A stretch of DNA of 64,000 nt from assembly GCF_000246855.1 (NCBI RefSeq), contig NC_016609.1, forward strand, positions 1,922,001 through 1,986,000, in the 5' to 3' direction. This document shows positions 15,080-24,085 of the stretch, piece by piece. The notes under the pieces are model-generated. The model did not search any database. It had not been told where the DNA came from and worked only from the letters and a program-made list of their open reading frames with translations. The first letter of the stretch is position 1. Each line of letters starts with the position of its first letter. This DNA is from Niastella koreensis GR20-10 (GTDB lineage: Bacteria > Bacteroidota > Bacteroidia > Chitinophagales > Chitinophagaceae). A program made the translations under genes and the position numbers.

Positions 15080-18000
15080 GTGCGCTTAAAAAGCTTAGAA
15101 ATCAAAGGGTTCAAGAGTTTTGCCGATAAAACCGTACTTCATTTCGATGAGGGTATTACGGGTGTTATCGGGCCAAACGGTTGTGGTAAGAGTAATATTA
15201 TCGACAGTATCCGCTGGGTGATCGGGGAGCAGAAGATCAGTCATCTTCGTAGTGAAAACCTTGAAAGCCTGGTATTTAACGGGTCTAAAACCCGGTCGGC
15301 CAGTGGTTTGGCCGAAGTGAGCCTCACCTTTGAAAATACCCGGAATCTGCTGCCTACCGAATTCAGCACCATTACTGTAACCCGTAAATTCTACAAAAGC
15401 GGGGAAAGTGAATACCGCCTGAATGATGTGCAATGCCGCTTGCGCGATATCCAGAACCTGTTTATGGATACCGGGGTGAGTACCGACAGCTACGCCATCA
15501 TTGAGCTGGGGATGGTTGATGAGATCATTAAAGATAAGGAGAACAGCCGGCGCCGCATGCTGGAACAGGCCGCCGGGATCACTATCTATAAAACCCGTAA
15601 AAAGGAAGCCAAACAAAAACTCGATGCCACCGAGCAGGACCTGGCCCGTATCGAGGACTTGTTGTTTGAAATAAACAACCAGTTAAAAACCCTGGAGAAC
15701 CAGGCTAAAAAAGCAGAGAAATACTACGAAATAAAGAAGGAATACCGCGAGCTGAGCATTGAGCTGGCAAAAGCCGCTCTCGAAGGGTTCAACCTCACGT
15801 ATCGCGATCTGAATAGTCAATCTGAAGTGGAAACCGATAAAAAGGTTCGGTTAGATGCTGAGGTTGCCAACGAAGAAGCGGTGATTGAGCAGGAAAAAGT
15901 AGGGTTCATTGAAAAAGAACGCGCCCTGCAAAGTATGCAGCACGAGTTTAACGACCTGTTGCAAACCCTGCGCACCAAGGAAAATGAAAAGAACCTGGCT
16001 TCTCAACGCCTCAAGTTCCTGCAAGAACGGGAGAATAGTTTGCAGGAGTTCTTAAATAAGAGCGAAGGCACGCTGAAAGGCCTGGAAGAAAGCATTGAAT
16101 TTACCAGGATATCAGTAGAAGAAGAAAAGGGCAAACTGGAAGGATTGGAACAAATGGTGGAAGACCATAAAGATGCCGTAGATAACGCCCGGGCCATCTT
16201 CGACGAAAAAAGAACCCACGTAGATCGCCTGCGTGCTGAAAACCTCAGCCTGCAACGCAACCAGTTCGATGCAGAAAAGAAGGTAGCCGTAGCCGACACC
16301 TCAATTCAGAACGTACAGAAAGCCATCAACCAGATAGAAGAAGAACGCGAAGCCCGCTACAGCCAGATAAAACAACTGGAAGAAGAGAAAATGGTGAAGG
16401 AGCAGGAGTTGGAAAAAAGGCAACGTGACCTGGTTCAGTTACAGGACCACCAGGAAAGAACAAAAGAACAGATCTTACAGGCCCAGGGTCAGCTGGAATC
16501 ATTACGTCAGCAACTGGCCGAGGAAGGTAGAAAACTGGATGCCAAAAAGAACGAGCGCGATCTGCTGAAAAGCCTGATCGACTCCATGGAAGGCTATCCG
16601 GAGAGTGTGAAGTTCCTTCATAACAATCCGGGCTGGAACCATAAAGCGCCCATTTTATCAGACATCATTTACGTAAAAGAAGAGTTCCGGGCCGCCGTTG
16701 AAAACGTGCTGGAGCCTTACCTCAACTATTACGTGGTAAATAACCTGCAGGAAGGCTTACAGGCCGTGCACCTGCTGGATAATAACAAAAAAGGTAAAGC
16801 GAATTTCTTCCTGCTCGATAAATTAAACGAAGCTAAGAGCGAAGGCGGTCATGCACCTGCCAATACCATCGCTGCCATGGAAGTAATTGAGGTAGATGCC
16901 CAATACCGCCACCTGGCCGAATACTTACTGGGTAATGTATTTATCGCCGAAAACGACGATGCACTGGCTACCAGCAATGGATCAGTGGTGCTGGAGAAAA
17001 CCGGTAAATATGTAAAAGGCAAGTTCTCCTTAACCGGTGGTAGCGTTGGTTTATTTGAAGGTAAAAAGATCGGTCGTGCCAAGAACCTGGAGAAATTACA
17101 CGAAGAGATCGTAGCGCTGGAAGGCGTTGTACAGGATTTGAAAGATGGTATTCAGCAAAAACACAACGAGGTAATTGGCTACAACGAGCAATTGAAAGAT
17201 ACCGCCATTAAACAGGCGCAACAGGATATTAATACCCTGACCAACCAGATGTTTTCCCTGGAGAACAAAATGGAAAACCTGCACGGTTCGCAAAGTTCTT
17301 CCCAAAACCGGCTGGAAGAACTGCAAATGAACCTGGAAGAAACCACTTCTTCTATCTCTGGCACCCGCCAGCAATGGATGGAGCTGGTAAATCAGCTGCA
17401 GGAGCTGGGCGAGCAACTGGCAAGTGTAGAAAACGAATACAAAAGAGCCGAAGGCGAGTATACCAACGCGCAAACGGTATTCAACGAATATAACCTGCAG
17501 TTAACGCGTCAAACCAGCAAGATCAACTCACTGACGACGGAGTTGCAGTTCAAGAGCAAACAGCTGGTGGAGTTGCAGGCTCAGGTGGAGACCAATGCAT
17601 CGCAGTTAAAGCAAACATTGGAGAACATCACGGAAAGTGCAGACCAGCTGGCTACTGCCGAAAACGCACTGGTTGACATGATGCGCCGCAAGGAAGAAGA
17701 AGAGAAAAAGCTGAACGAAGCTGACCAGGCTTTTTACAATATGCGTAATGCCCTGGGTGAAAAAGAAACCCAGCTGCGTCAGAAATCAAAAGAAAGAGAG
17801 CAGACCGAGCATTTGCTGAATGAAATAAAAGACAAACTGAATGAACTGAAACTCCAGCTGGCGGGGATGAAAGAGCGGTTGAATGTGGAGTTCAAGATCA
17901 ACCTGGATGATATCCTGGATCAACCCCGTACGGGCGAAACGCCGGTAGAGGAGTTGCAGGAAAAAGGCGACCGGATGAAAAAACGGTTGGAGAACCTGGG

Positions 18001-18601
18001 TGAGGTGAACCCCACCGCCATCGAAGCCTTCCAGGAAATGAAAAAACGCTACGAGTTCATTCTGGAACAAAAGAACGACCTGGTAACGGCCAAAGACAGC
18101 CTGTTACAAACCATTCAAGAAGTAGAAGCAACTGCCAACCAGCAGTTCCTCGACACCTTCAATAAGGTGCGCGAGAACTTCCAGAAGGTGTTCAAGGCAT
18201 TGTTCACCGAAGACGATTCGGCAGATATGATCCTGATGAATCCCGAGAACCTGGCGGAGACCAGTATCGATATTGTGGCCAAACCTAAGGGTAAACGCCC
18301 GTCATCGATCACACAGCTGAGTGGTGGTGAGAAAACATTAACGTCAACAGCGCTGCTGTTTGCGATCTACCTGATCAAACCGGCGCCGTTCTGTATCCTC
18401 GATGAGGTGGATGCGCCGCTCGATGACGCCAACGTAGGTAAGTTCACGCAAATGATCCGCAAGTTCAGCCAGGAGAGCCAGTTCATCATTGTAACGCACA
18501 ATAAACAAACGATGAGTGCGGTAGATGTGATCTATGGGGTAACCATGCAGGAACCCGGGGTGAGCAAACTGGTACCGGTTGACTTCCGGAACCTGAATTA
18601 A
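15080..18601 (+). CDS. smc: Chromosome segregation ATPase SMC
   Basis: About 1173 residues from a GTG start, giving (M)RLKSLEIKGFKSFADKT, the family N-terminus. Walker A is GPNGCGKSN at about 31-39. Long coiled coils surround a hinge at about 500-660 (YPESVKFLHNNPGW to SLTGGSVGLFEGKKIG). The C-terminal head has LSGGEKTLTSTALLFA and the Walker B/D-loop CILDEVDAPLDDANV. SMC dimers with ScpA/ScpB extrude DNA loops and organise the chromosome. scpA and scpB are not adjacent. The frame could be extended to an ATG at 14846, but that segment is a translated repeat plus promoter region and is discarded. Confidence 0.95.
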   Translation: MRLKSLEIKGFKSFADKTVLHFDEGITGVIGPNGCGKSNIIDSIRWVIGEQKISHLRSENLESLVFNGSKTRSASGLAEVSLTFENTRNLLPTEFSTITVTRKFYKSGESEYRLNDVQCRLRDIQNLFMDTGVSTDSYAIIELGMVDEIIKDKENSRRRMLEQAAGITIYKTRKKEAKQKLDATEQDLARIEDLLFEINNQLKTLENQAKKAEKYYEIKKEYRELSIELAKAALEGFNLTYRDLNSQSEVETDKKVRLDAEVANEEAVIEQEKVGFIEKERALQSMQHEFNDLLQTLRTKENEKNLASQRLKFLQERENSLQEFLNKSEGTLKGLEESIEFTRISVEEEKGKLEGLEQMVEDHKDAVDNARAIFDEKRTHVDRLRAENLSLQRNQFDAEKKVAVADTSIQNVQKAINQIEEEREARYSQIKQLEEEKMVKEQELEKRQRDLVQLQDHQERTKEQILQAQGQLESLRQQLAEEGRKLDAKKNERDLLKSLIDSMEGYPESVKFLHNNPGWNHKAPILSDIIYVKEEFRAAVENVLEPYLNYYVVNNLQEGLQAVHLLDNNKKGKANFFLLDKLNEAKSEGGHAPANTIAAMEVIEVDAQYRHLAEYLLGNVFIAENDDALATSNGSVVLEKTGKYVKGKFSLTGGSVGLFEGKKIGRAKNLEKLHEEIVALEGVVQDLKDGIQQKHNEVIGYNEQLKDTAIKQAQQDINTLTNQMFSLENKMENLHGSQSSSQNRLEELQMNLEETTSSISGTRQQWMELVNQLQELGEQLASVENEYKRAEGEYTNAQTVFNEYNLQLTRQTSKINSLTTELQFKSKQLVELQAQVETNASQLKQTLENITESADQLATAENALVDMMRRKEEEEKKLNEADQAFYNMRNALGEKETQLRQKSKEREQTEHLLNEIKDKLNELKLQLAGMKERLNVEFKINLDDILDQPRTGETPVEELQEKGDRMKKRLENLGEVNPTAIEAFQEMKKRYEFILEQKNDLVTAKDSLLQTIQEVEATANQQFLDTFNKVRENFQKVFKALFTEDDSADMILMNPENLAETSIDIVAKPKGKRPSSITQLSGGEKTLTSTALLFAIYLIKPAPFCILDEVDAPLDDANVGKFTQMIRKFSQESQFIIVTHNKQTMSAVDVIYGVTMQEPGVSKLVPVDFRNLN

Positions 18602-18628
18602 TACGAGGTTTAATGATTAGATATAAAT

Positions 18629-18660
18629 AACCCGTTCGCCGGCAGGCGGATGGGTTTTTT
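18629..18660 (+). terminator. Intrinsic terminator after smc
   Basis: AACCC with CGCC inside pairs with GGCG and GGGTT around a GGCA loop, followed by TTTTTT. Confidence 0.8.
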
Positions 18661-18682
18661 GTTGAAACCAACCGCACGGATA

Positions 18683-18711
18683 TTACCCAAAAGTGCACGG
18701 ATTTTGGGTAA
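18683..18711. repeat. Perfect inverted repeat TTACCCAAAA / TTTTGGGTAA
   Basis: Ten-base arms at 18683-18692 and 18702-18711 around a nine-base loop. The word GCACGGA also occurs at 18674 and 18695, 21 bp apart. Function unknown. Confidence 0.6.
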
Positions 18712-18758
18712 AAATGCACAGTTACAAACTTGCACAAAAAGTTTTAGCAACAAATGTT

Positions 18759-18858
18759 TACTTTTGCGGCACTTTACAGTAACTCTCCATAGCCATGAAA
18801 TCGTACACTACTGTAAAGAAATTAGAAAGCCTCCCGATGTATCGGGAGGCTTTTGTAT
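18759..18858 (+). ncRNA. Putative short terminated transcript upstream of DUF486 gene
   Basis: TACTTTTG at 18759-18766 fits a -7 element. TTTACAGTA and TACTGTAAA form a 9-bp stem downstream, and a terminator-like hairpin (GCCTCCCGAT/ATCGGGAGGC, about 18829-18850) with T-rich tail follows. Transcription from about 18772 would give an RNA of about 85 nt. It contains a 35-codon frame (18795-18902) that overlaps the next gene. Whether this is a small RNA, an attenuated leader or an independent terminator is not decided by sequence. Confidence 0.35.
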
Positions 18859-18866
18859 TATTTTTG
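18859..18866 (+). promoter_or_regulatory. -7 element TATTTTTG, probable leaderless DUF486 mRNA
   Basis: Exact TAnnTTTG match ending four bases before the ATG at 18871. Confidence 0.5.
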
Positions 18867-18870
18867 ACGC

Positions 18871-19203
18871 ATGCGAACTATCCTTTTGTTGATCTGCTCT
18901 AATGTGTTTATGACAATTGCCTGGTATGGTCATTTAAAACAACAGCAAATACCCTTATGGAAGGCTATCTTAATAAGCTGGGGAATTGCTTTTTTTGAAT
19001 ATTGTTTGATGGTGCCGGCAAATCGCTGGGGATATAGTAACGGCTTTACCGGCTTTCAGTTAAAAATGACGCAGGAAGTGATTACCCTGGTAGTATTTAC
19101 CGCATTTGCCATGTTGTATTTGCATGAACCATTTCACTGGAAATACCTGGTAAGCTTTGCGTTGTTACTGGCAGCGGTATATTTTATGTTCAAGAAATTT
19201 TAA
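18871..19203 (+). CDS. DUF486 small membrane protein (DMT-like)
   Basis: A 110-residue integral membrane protein with four hydrophobic segments: ILLLICSNVFMTIAWYGHL, ILISWGIAFFEYCLMVPANRWG, ITLVVFTAFAMLYL and YLVSFALLLAAVYFMF. The FEYCLMVPANRWGY and FQLKMTQEVITL motifs are characteristic of DUF486, a half-size relative of the drug/metabolite transporter superfamily. It probably works as an oligomer in the inner membrane; the substrate is unknown. Its start directly follows a -7 element. Confidence 0.9.
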   Translation: MRTILLLICSNVFMTIAWYGHLKQQQIPLWKAILISWGIAFFEYCLMVPANRWGYSNGFTGFQLKMTQEVITLVVFTAFAMLYLHEPFHWKYLVSFALLLAAVYFMFKKF

Positions 19204-19206
19204 GCG

Positions 19207-20223
19207 TCAAAGTACCAGTTTTGCGATCCGGCCATTGCTGCCTGCTAAAAAAACGGCTTTGCCCTTTTTGGCTTTCCGGCAAACGTGAAAACCGTTCTCG
19301 CTTATCAGGCGCCAGGTAAGCCCGCTATCTGTAGAAAGATCAACGCCTGAAGTGCCACAGGTAAGCAGTTTTTTTCCGCTAATATATATAATGCTGCTGC
19401 GATAGCCGTGGGGCGGGGTAGTAGGGTGTAACCAGGTATGACCACCATCGTGTGTAAATACACAATTGAGCGTGGTATCCTTATCATTGGCAAAATCGCC
19501 ACCGGCAATGTAAAAGGTATTGCTTACCCGGGGGCCATCGGTACGCACCGCAATGGAATTGGCGCCGGTGCTTTCTTTGCCCTGGATAATAGGGAGCGAG
19601 CGGCCGCCGGCATCGTCATGTACCCGGCTTACAATCCCCCCGCTTACAAACAGAAAATCTTTATTACGGAAATAAAAGATGTTGCTGCCGCTGCTGGCAA
19701 AACAACCTTCACCGGTGGCGGCTTTTGATTGCATAATGAAAGGTGTTTTGGCCCAGGTGTTGCCGCCATTGTCTGTTTTGGCAATATAGAATTTTGAATC
19801 GATGGGATCGCCTACCACAATTCCATGTTTATTATCATAAAAATCCATGGCATCGAGGAACATGCCCTTGGTAGAATCTGCAAAAACTACCTTCCAGTTG
19901 GCGCCGCCGTCGGTTGTCTTTAAAATATACGCCGGTTCGGCAATGCCCATTATAATAGCTGTATTGGCGTTAAAAGCCTCAATATCGCGGAAATCTGTTT
20001 GCTCGAAACCTTTTACATTCATCCATTGCCAGGTTTTACCGCCATCCAGCGACCTGCCAACGGTGCCCTTGCTGCCGCTTACCCAAATTACGTTGTCATT
20101 TACCGGGCAAAGCCCTCTGATGGATACAGCCTGACCGCGGGTAAGCATTTCAATGGTTTGGGCATGGGTAAAAAAGGGTAAGGCTGAAAATAGAAACAGG
20201 AATATGTTAAGGCGCGCAGTCAT
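19207..20223 (-). CDS. Exported YCF48/BNR-repeat beta-propeller protein
   Basis: A 338-residue protein with a signal peptide (LNIFLFLFSALPFFTHAQ). It has repeated BNR-type Asp-box motifs: S-DGGKTWQW, TTDGGANWKV, KTDNGGNTWAK, THDGGHTWLH and STDSGLTWRL, spaced 40-70 residues apart. This is a six- or seven-bladed propeller of the YCF48/sortilin-like type, common as exported proteins in Bacteroidota. Sialidase catalytic residues were not identified. It converges on DUF486 with only 3 bp between the stops. A minus-strand terminator hairpin lies 39 bp upstream of its start. Confidence 0.83.
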   Translation of the reverse strand: MTARLNIFLFLFSALPFFTHAQTIEMLTRGQAVSIRGLCPVNDNVIWVSGSKGTVGRSLDGGKTWQWMNVKGFEQTDFRDIEAFNANTAIIMGIAEPAYILKTTDGGANWKVVFADSTKGMFLDAMDFYDNKHGIVVGDPIDSKFYIAKTDNGGNTWAKTPFIMQSKAATGEGCFASSGSNIFYFRNKDFLFVSGGIVSRVHDDAGGRSLPIIQGKESTGANSIAVRTDGPRVSNTFYIAGGDFANDKDTTLNCVFTHDGGHTWLHPTTPPHGYRSSIIYISGKKLLTCGTSGVDLSTDSGLTWRLISENGFHVCRKAKKGKAVFLAGSNGRIAKLVL

Positions 20224-20255
20224 GGGTGTTGTTGGTTAGTTGGCCTGAATTTAAT

Positions 20256-20283
20256 CAAAAAGCCCTGACGATATCGTCAGGGC
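20256..20283 (-). terminator. Minus-strand intrinsic terminator in leader of YCF48-like gene
   Basis: Perfect 22-bp palindrome GCCCTGACGAT/ATCGTCAGGGC at 20262-20283, followed on the minus strand by TTTTTG. A TACCTTTG -7 match on the minus strand at 20349-20356 could start a transcript of about 80 nt ending here. No gene is read into it otherwise. Confidence 0.65.
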
Positions 20284-21184
20284 CTGTATAATTTTTTCAG
20301 TCGAACCTACCAAATGTGAACTGTCTTCAATGGTATCGGATTTAATTTCAAAGGTAAAACACGTTAAAGGTGACGGGTTTTCAGGATATCGACTGGGTTT
20401 TTCAAGGATTCATCTTGGACCTTGGTTCTTTGGATCTGGAAATTGGATTTAGTACTTAGAACGGTTTTTTCTTGGATACTTCAGGATACGATCTACATTT
20501 TTGTGAAATCGCTTTTGGAACAATTGATCTTTACACTTGATATTGGATGGTGGTTTGGATACCTGGATTTTAAAACCTCTTTAAAAAACTTACTGACTAC
20601 TAAATCAGTGAATCAAAAATATATGTTAAACCCATTCAATCATAGAGCAAATGTGCTCATTTTCAAATCTTCAGTTATTACGTGAGGAATAGTTTAAATA
20701 CAATAGCGAGCTGGGGAATACCCAGTTAGTGGTATAGTAAATCTACGATTCTGGTGAATGGGAAGTCCGTTTTGGAGTAAGTAATTGAGGCTGGTTACCG
20801 GGGTGGTTGACCACAAATTTAGTGGAATATTTACGCATAGGTTTCGCTGTGAATAAAAAGGGGAAAACTGTTATCGGGGAAGCGGGTTCAATGGAAGGAT
20901 GTAATTATACAACAGCGTATGTGCAACTCCCCAGGGAAAAACTGCGTTTGTTTGATACAGATATAACTCATTTGTTTAACCGACATTGATGCTAAAACGA
21001 TAAAAACCTGATAGGAGCCATTTTCCGGTGCTTTTGTTCACAAATTCCCTGATGCAAACGATTGTGTAAACACGTTTTTCGGTACAGTATTTTATGCAGA
21101 ATGGGGCAAAGGTACAATTACTGAAAAACCCGCCAGATGCAATATTGTCAGGGGTTTTAGCGATTTTAGCATGTAATTCTGTGC
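20284..21184. other. Gene-poor 0.9 kb stretch
   Basis: No convincing gene was found. Bases about 20390-20600 are built from degenerate TTGGAT/CTTGGA/GGATAC words on the plus strand. A plus-strand frame at 20807-20989 (60 residues, with a basic stretch GFAVNKKGKTVIGEAG) is possible but has no recognised homology or promoter. It may be a decayed gene remnant. Confidence 0.5.
20807..20989 (+). CDS. Doubtful small ORF or gene remnant
   Basis: 60 residues starting MTTNLVEYLRIGFAVNKKGKTVIGEAGSM. Its VNKKGK turn is reminiscent of TonB C-terminal domains, but the rest does not match and no signal peptide or promoter is seen. It is isolated in a gene-poor region. It may be spurious. Confidence 0.2.
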   Translation: MTTNLVEYLRIGFAVNKKGKTVIGEAGSMEGCNYTTAYVQLPREKLRLFDTDITHLFNRH

Positions 21185-21904
21185 ATGATTTCGAAAAGTA
21201 TAATATACCAGATCGTATCTGTTTTGGCCGTAGGATTGTATTTCGTACCAATGCTTGTTGTGCTGATGAAAAAGCTGTGGTCGGCCATTCCGTTCAGGCT
21301 ATTCGCCCTGTACTGGCTTATATGTGCGCTGGCCAACCTGGTTGAGTATATCCATTTATCGCCGCGGGCCCTGGATTTATATACAGTTATTTATAACATG
21401 CTGGATATTCCTATAGTACTTACTATCTTTTACTTTTCGTCTTCCTCTCCGGTTGTTAAAAAGTTCACGAGGATAGTGGCGCCGGCACTACTGGCCATAA
21501 GCATTGTTGACTGCATTATCAGGGGATTTAATACCGATTCGCTGAAATATGTGCTGGGCGGGGAACTGCTTATAGTGCTGAGTGTGATCGTTTGGGAGAT
21601 CATTTTGAAATTACAGCAGATCAAACTGACCGGCCCCGTAAAAGGCCTGCTGTTGATCTACGCGGCCCTGTTTTTTGAATACGGAACCTTCGTTGTTATC
21701 TATATCTTCGATTATTTCCTGCCAGGCATTTCTACTTCCACCGATAACTTCCTGGTGTATTATTTATCTTCTTTGGTGGCGCTTCCTGTGGCCATCAGTG
21801 GTTTCTTCATAAAAGGCATTAAAACTCCGCCACAACCGGCGGAGGACGAAAGGCAGTGGGCAGTAGGCAGCAGGCAGTGGGAAAACAGCTTTCCTCAAAC
21901 CTAA
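21185..21904 (+). CDS. Hypothetical multi-pass membrane protein
   Basis: A 239-residue inner-membrane protein with about seven hydrophobic segments (IIYQIVSVLAVGLYFVPMLVVLM, LFALYWLICALANLVEYI, YNMLDIPIVLTIFYFS, IVAPALLAISIVDCII, GGELLIVLSVIVWEIIL, GLLLIYAALFFEYGTFVVIYIF, FLVYYLSSLVALPVAISGFFI). No named family is recognised. The last 20 or so residues (RQWAVGSRQW) are the translation of a four-unit heptamer array, so the original C-terminus may have ended near FIKGIKTPP and been extended by the repeat. Confidence 0.7.
   Translation: MISKSIIYQIVSVLAVGLYFVPMLVVLMKKLWSAIPFRLFALYWLICALANLVEYIHLSPRALDLYTVIYNMLDIPIVLTIFYFSSSSPVVKKFTRIVAPALLAISIVDCIIRGFNTDSLKYVLGGELLIVLSVIVWEIILKLQQIKLTGPVKGLLLIYAALFFEYGTFVVIYIFDYFLPGISTSTDNFLVYYLSSLVALPVAISGFFIKGIKTPPQPAEDERQWAVGSRQWENSFPQT
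21852..21879 (+). repeat. Heptamer array GGCAGTG x4 inside a coding 3' end
   Basis: GGCAGTG, GGCAGTA, GGCAGCA and GGCAGTG in exact 7-bp phase, translated as part of the C-terminal tail of the membrane protein above. Confidence 0.85.
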
Positions 21905-21982
21905 GAACCCAGGAACTTAATAACTAACAAACTTTAAACTTAGGCTGCCAATTAATCAGGAGTTACTTCTTACTAAAGAAGC

Positions 21983-22888
21983 TTAAAGATTAATAATTGC
22001 ATATGCAGTCTCACTAACATATGGTCCGCCGGGATAGCGGGCGGTATAATCGAGGTTGATCCAGTATTGACCGTTTTGTTCGTGGTAATACATGTTGTCG
22101 ATGGCTTCATTACCAAAAAGGTGAATAACGGCCTGCTGCATCAGCTCGAACTGTTTTTCGTCTCCACACAACAGTTCGGGATATAAGTGGCCATCCGTTA
22201 AGATCATGCGGCAATGGGCGCCTATGGACTTCATGCACGATACCATGAGAATGCTGTGGTCGTCGCAATCGCCACCCAGTCCGTTTTGAATGGTTTCCCG
22301 GGCGGTGGCAAAGTATTCATCCCTTTCAGAGTCCGATACGTACTTGAAGTTACTATTGATGTGCTTGAACAGCGAAAGCAGGCGCACCTGGGCACCATAC
22401 TTGGGATAATATTCATCAAACGATTCCAGTGAGTATTTTACAGAGTAGTTCCGTACCACCGAATCGGTGGCGATAACCTTTGACTGAAGCGTTTTTACGG
22501 TTTTTGTTAACGGACCATCAAAAAACGTGGGCCGTAACACCAGGTCAATTTCCTTTTGTTCCTTTTTACCCCAATTGTTCTGCACCATGGTTTTATAATC
22601 CCTGATCATATTGCCAAATCCATAGCCATTGGTCAATTGATTATAAATGAGCACTAATATGAGCAAACCTACTGCGGGTAACAGTAAAAAGCGAAACAGC
22701 CTGAGGGTGAGAAATGTTAATGTACCGGCTAAAATAATGGAAACCGTAAGGTCAAAGTTCCAGTCGCCGATGATCAATGGTGGAATATAGCGGTTGATAA
22801 GTGGCGCCAATGGTATTACTGCCAGTATACTCAATATAACCAGCAGCACTTTCCGGGTATGGCCGTATTTATCCTGGGCTTGGTTCAT
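21983..22888 (-). CDS. Membrane protein with transglutaminase-like domain
   Basis: A 301-residue protein. Residues about 15-85 hold three hydrophobic segments (VLLVILSILAVIPLAPLI, LTVSIILAGTLTFLTLRLF, LLLPAVGLLILVLIY). The C-terminal part has a transglutaminase-like core: Cys in GGDCDDHSILMVSCMKSIG, His in DGHLYPELL, and INLDYTARYPGG where the catalytic Asp is expected. Such domains act as cysteine proteases or crosslinkers, or are inactive. The C-terminal domain should lie outside or inside depending on topology, which I cannot fix. It is a single gene. Confidence 0.78.
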   Translation of the reverse strand: MNQAQDKYGHTRKVLLVILSILAVIPLAPLINRYIPPLIIGDWNFDLTVSIILAGTLTFLTLRLFRFLLLPAVGLLILVLIYNQLTNGYGFGNMIRDYKTMVQNNWGKKEQKEIDLVLRPTFFDGPLTKTVKTLQSKVIATDSVVRNYSVKYSLESFDEYYPKYGAQVRLLSLFKHINSNFKYVSDSERDEYFATARETIQNGLGGDCDDHSILMVSCMKSIGAHCRMILTDGHLYPELLCGDEKQFELMQQAVIHLFGNEAIDNMYYHEQNGQYWINLDYTARYPGGPYVSETAYAIINL

Positions 22889-23234
22889 AACGCACTTACT
22901 TTACAGAAACGAAAGTTCAACCATTTTGTTTGTATGGCAAGTGTTAAGCTTTCCGTAATTTGAACAGTAATGATTTTACCTGATAGACCGGTAAAAAAAT
23001 GTATGGAGCGTATCAGGCGCTTACCGCCGGTTCTCCAGATTGAATCCCCTGAAATCGCGAAACAATATGGTAACCGGTTAAGCAAACTTACATAAAAAAC
23101 CGCGAGAAAAGAATAGCGGGAAAACGGTAAAGTTTATGTTAACAGGTAATAAAAAATATAAGGTTTAAAGTAGTTACTGTAACATGGTTGGGCAGTTCTT
23201 TTTTGTTAAGAGAAAGCATGCCAAATGAGTTAAC
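22889..23234. other. Intergenic region, no gene seen
   Basis: The region is AT-rich. AAGGTTTAAAGT at 23160-23171 is complementary to ACTTTAAACCTT in the heptamer array starting at 23235, forming a long-range inverted repeat. No ORF with coding character was found. Confidence 0.5.
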
Positions 23235-23269
23235 AACTTTAAACCTTATACATTATACTTTAAGCCTCA
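23235..23269. repeat. Heptamer array AACTTTA/AACCTTA/TACATTA/TACTTTA
   Basis: Four to five units in exact 7-bp phase, ending at the stop codon of the minus-strand gene at 23270. The complementary arm is near 23160. Confidence 0.75.
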
Positions 23270-23539
23270 TTATTCGTCATCTTCTTCCTCATAATAGGCA
23301 TCCGTGCTGTCATTATAAACAGCTTCCCATTCTTTCACTTTGTCATCGCTCAACAGTTCCAGAATGTCGAAAATCGGATCGTTTTTCTTTTTCCACACCA
23401 TCACCGGCATATCCTCATACTGAGTAATATACAGGCATTGGTCAGTTTCTACCGTGATTTTAATAAGCGTTACAGGTTCGTCTTCTTTTTCCTGTATCAA
23501 ATAAAAACAGCCGGGCTCTAACAATGAATATGAATACAT
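23270..23539 (-). CDS. Small acidic hypothetical protein
   Basis: About 89 residues, starting MYSYSLLEPGCFYLIQEKEDEPVTLIKITVETDQCLY (a second in-frame ATG lies five codons upstream at 23554). It has alternating beta-like strands and a strongly acidic C-terminus (YYEEEDDE). No family is recognised. It resembles in size and character the small acidic proteins at 31457 and 31763, but I see no clear sequence similarity. Confidence 0.65.
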   Translation of the reverse strand: MYSYSLLEPGCFYLIQEKEDEPVTLIKITVETDQCLYITQYEDMPVMVWKKKNDPIFDILELLSDDKVKEWEAVYNDSTDAYYEEEDDE

Positions 23540-23554
23540 ACTAATATCCTCCAC

Positions 23555-23940
23555 CTTTTTTAATGTTTCAAAAAAGAAGAATCAACAGGTTGCAAGCCGA
23601 ATTAAATGGGTAGTATACGCGTTACGTTCTACAGAATTTAATGAGTTGGTTCCAAGTAGTATAAATGGGATGTAAGTAAAGTGTCCCGTTTCGCGTACCA
23701 TTCAAAATTAGGATAAAAAAACACACCGGCCATACTCCCGGTGGCTGCCAGGCCGAATTTATAATTTGTTTAAAGTTGCCTATTGATAATCATGTTCTTA
23801 CGTGTTTTAGCTTTTTTAGCCAACCACCATTAATTGATGAAATTTAAATTTTCGGAGGGCCTGAACAAAACCCATTTTTGGCACCCCGTTTATGGGCCGA
23901 CAAGCTGGCAAACGGGCACTTCTTTGGCAGATATTAGGTA
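23555..23940. other. Intergenic region, no gene seen
   Basis: No ORF with coding character, and no clear -7 element, up to the heptamer array at 23941. Confidence 0.45.
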
Positions 23941-24030
23941 AAAGCCTAAAGCCCAAAGTCGAAAGCAAAAGCGAGGCTGTTTTAAGCACTTTCGGCTTTT
24001 ACCTTTCGCCTTACAGCTTTCAGCCTGCCC
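23941..24030. repeat. Heptamer array AAAGCCT / CTTTCGG with inverted arms
   Basis: AAAGCCT, AAAGCCC, AAAGTCG and AAAGCAA at 23941-23968. CTTTCGG, CTTTTAC, CTTTCGC, CTTACAG and CTTTCAG at 23989-24023, in exact 7-bp phase and complementary in type. Confidence 0.85.
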
Positions 24031-24085
24031 GCACGCTTATGATAAGTAAGCAATTGAAAATCAATCATCTTTAAGGCGCTTGCGT

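Noticed and set aside
20400..20600. Membrane-like ORF of 87 residues (20422-20685)
   Set aside because: Translates degenerate TTGGAT words; no homology or promoter.
20976..21251. 91-residue minus-strand ORF in the gene-poor region
   Set aside because: Overlaps the start of the membrane protein gene at 21185 and has no coding character.
22885..23085. 66-residue minus-strand ORF overlapping the start of the transglutaminase-like gene
   Set aside because: No domain or signal, a poor codon pattern and an overlap with a clear gene start.
23892..24074. 60-residue plus-strand ORF
   Set aside because: Mostly translation of the CCTAAAG/CTTTCGG heptamer array.
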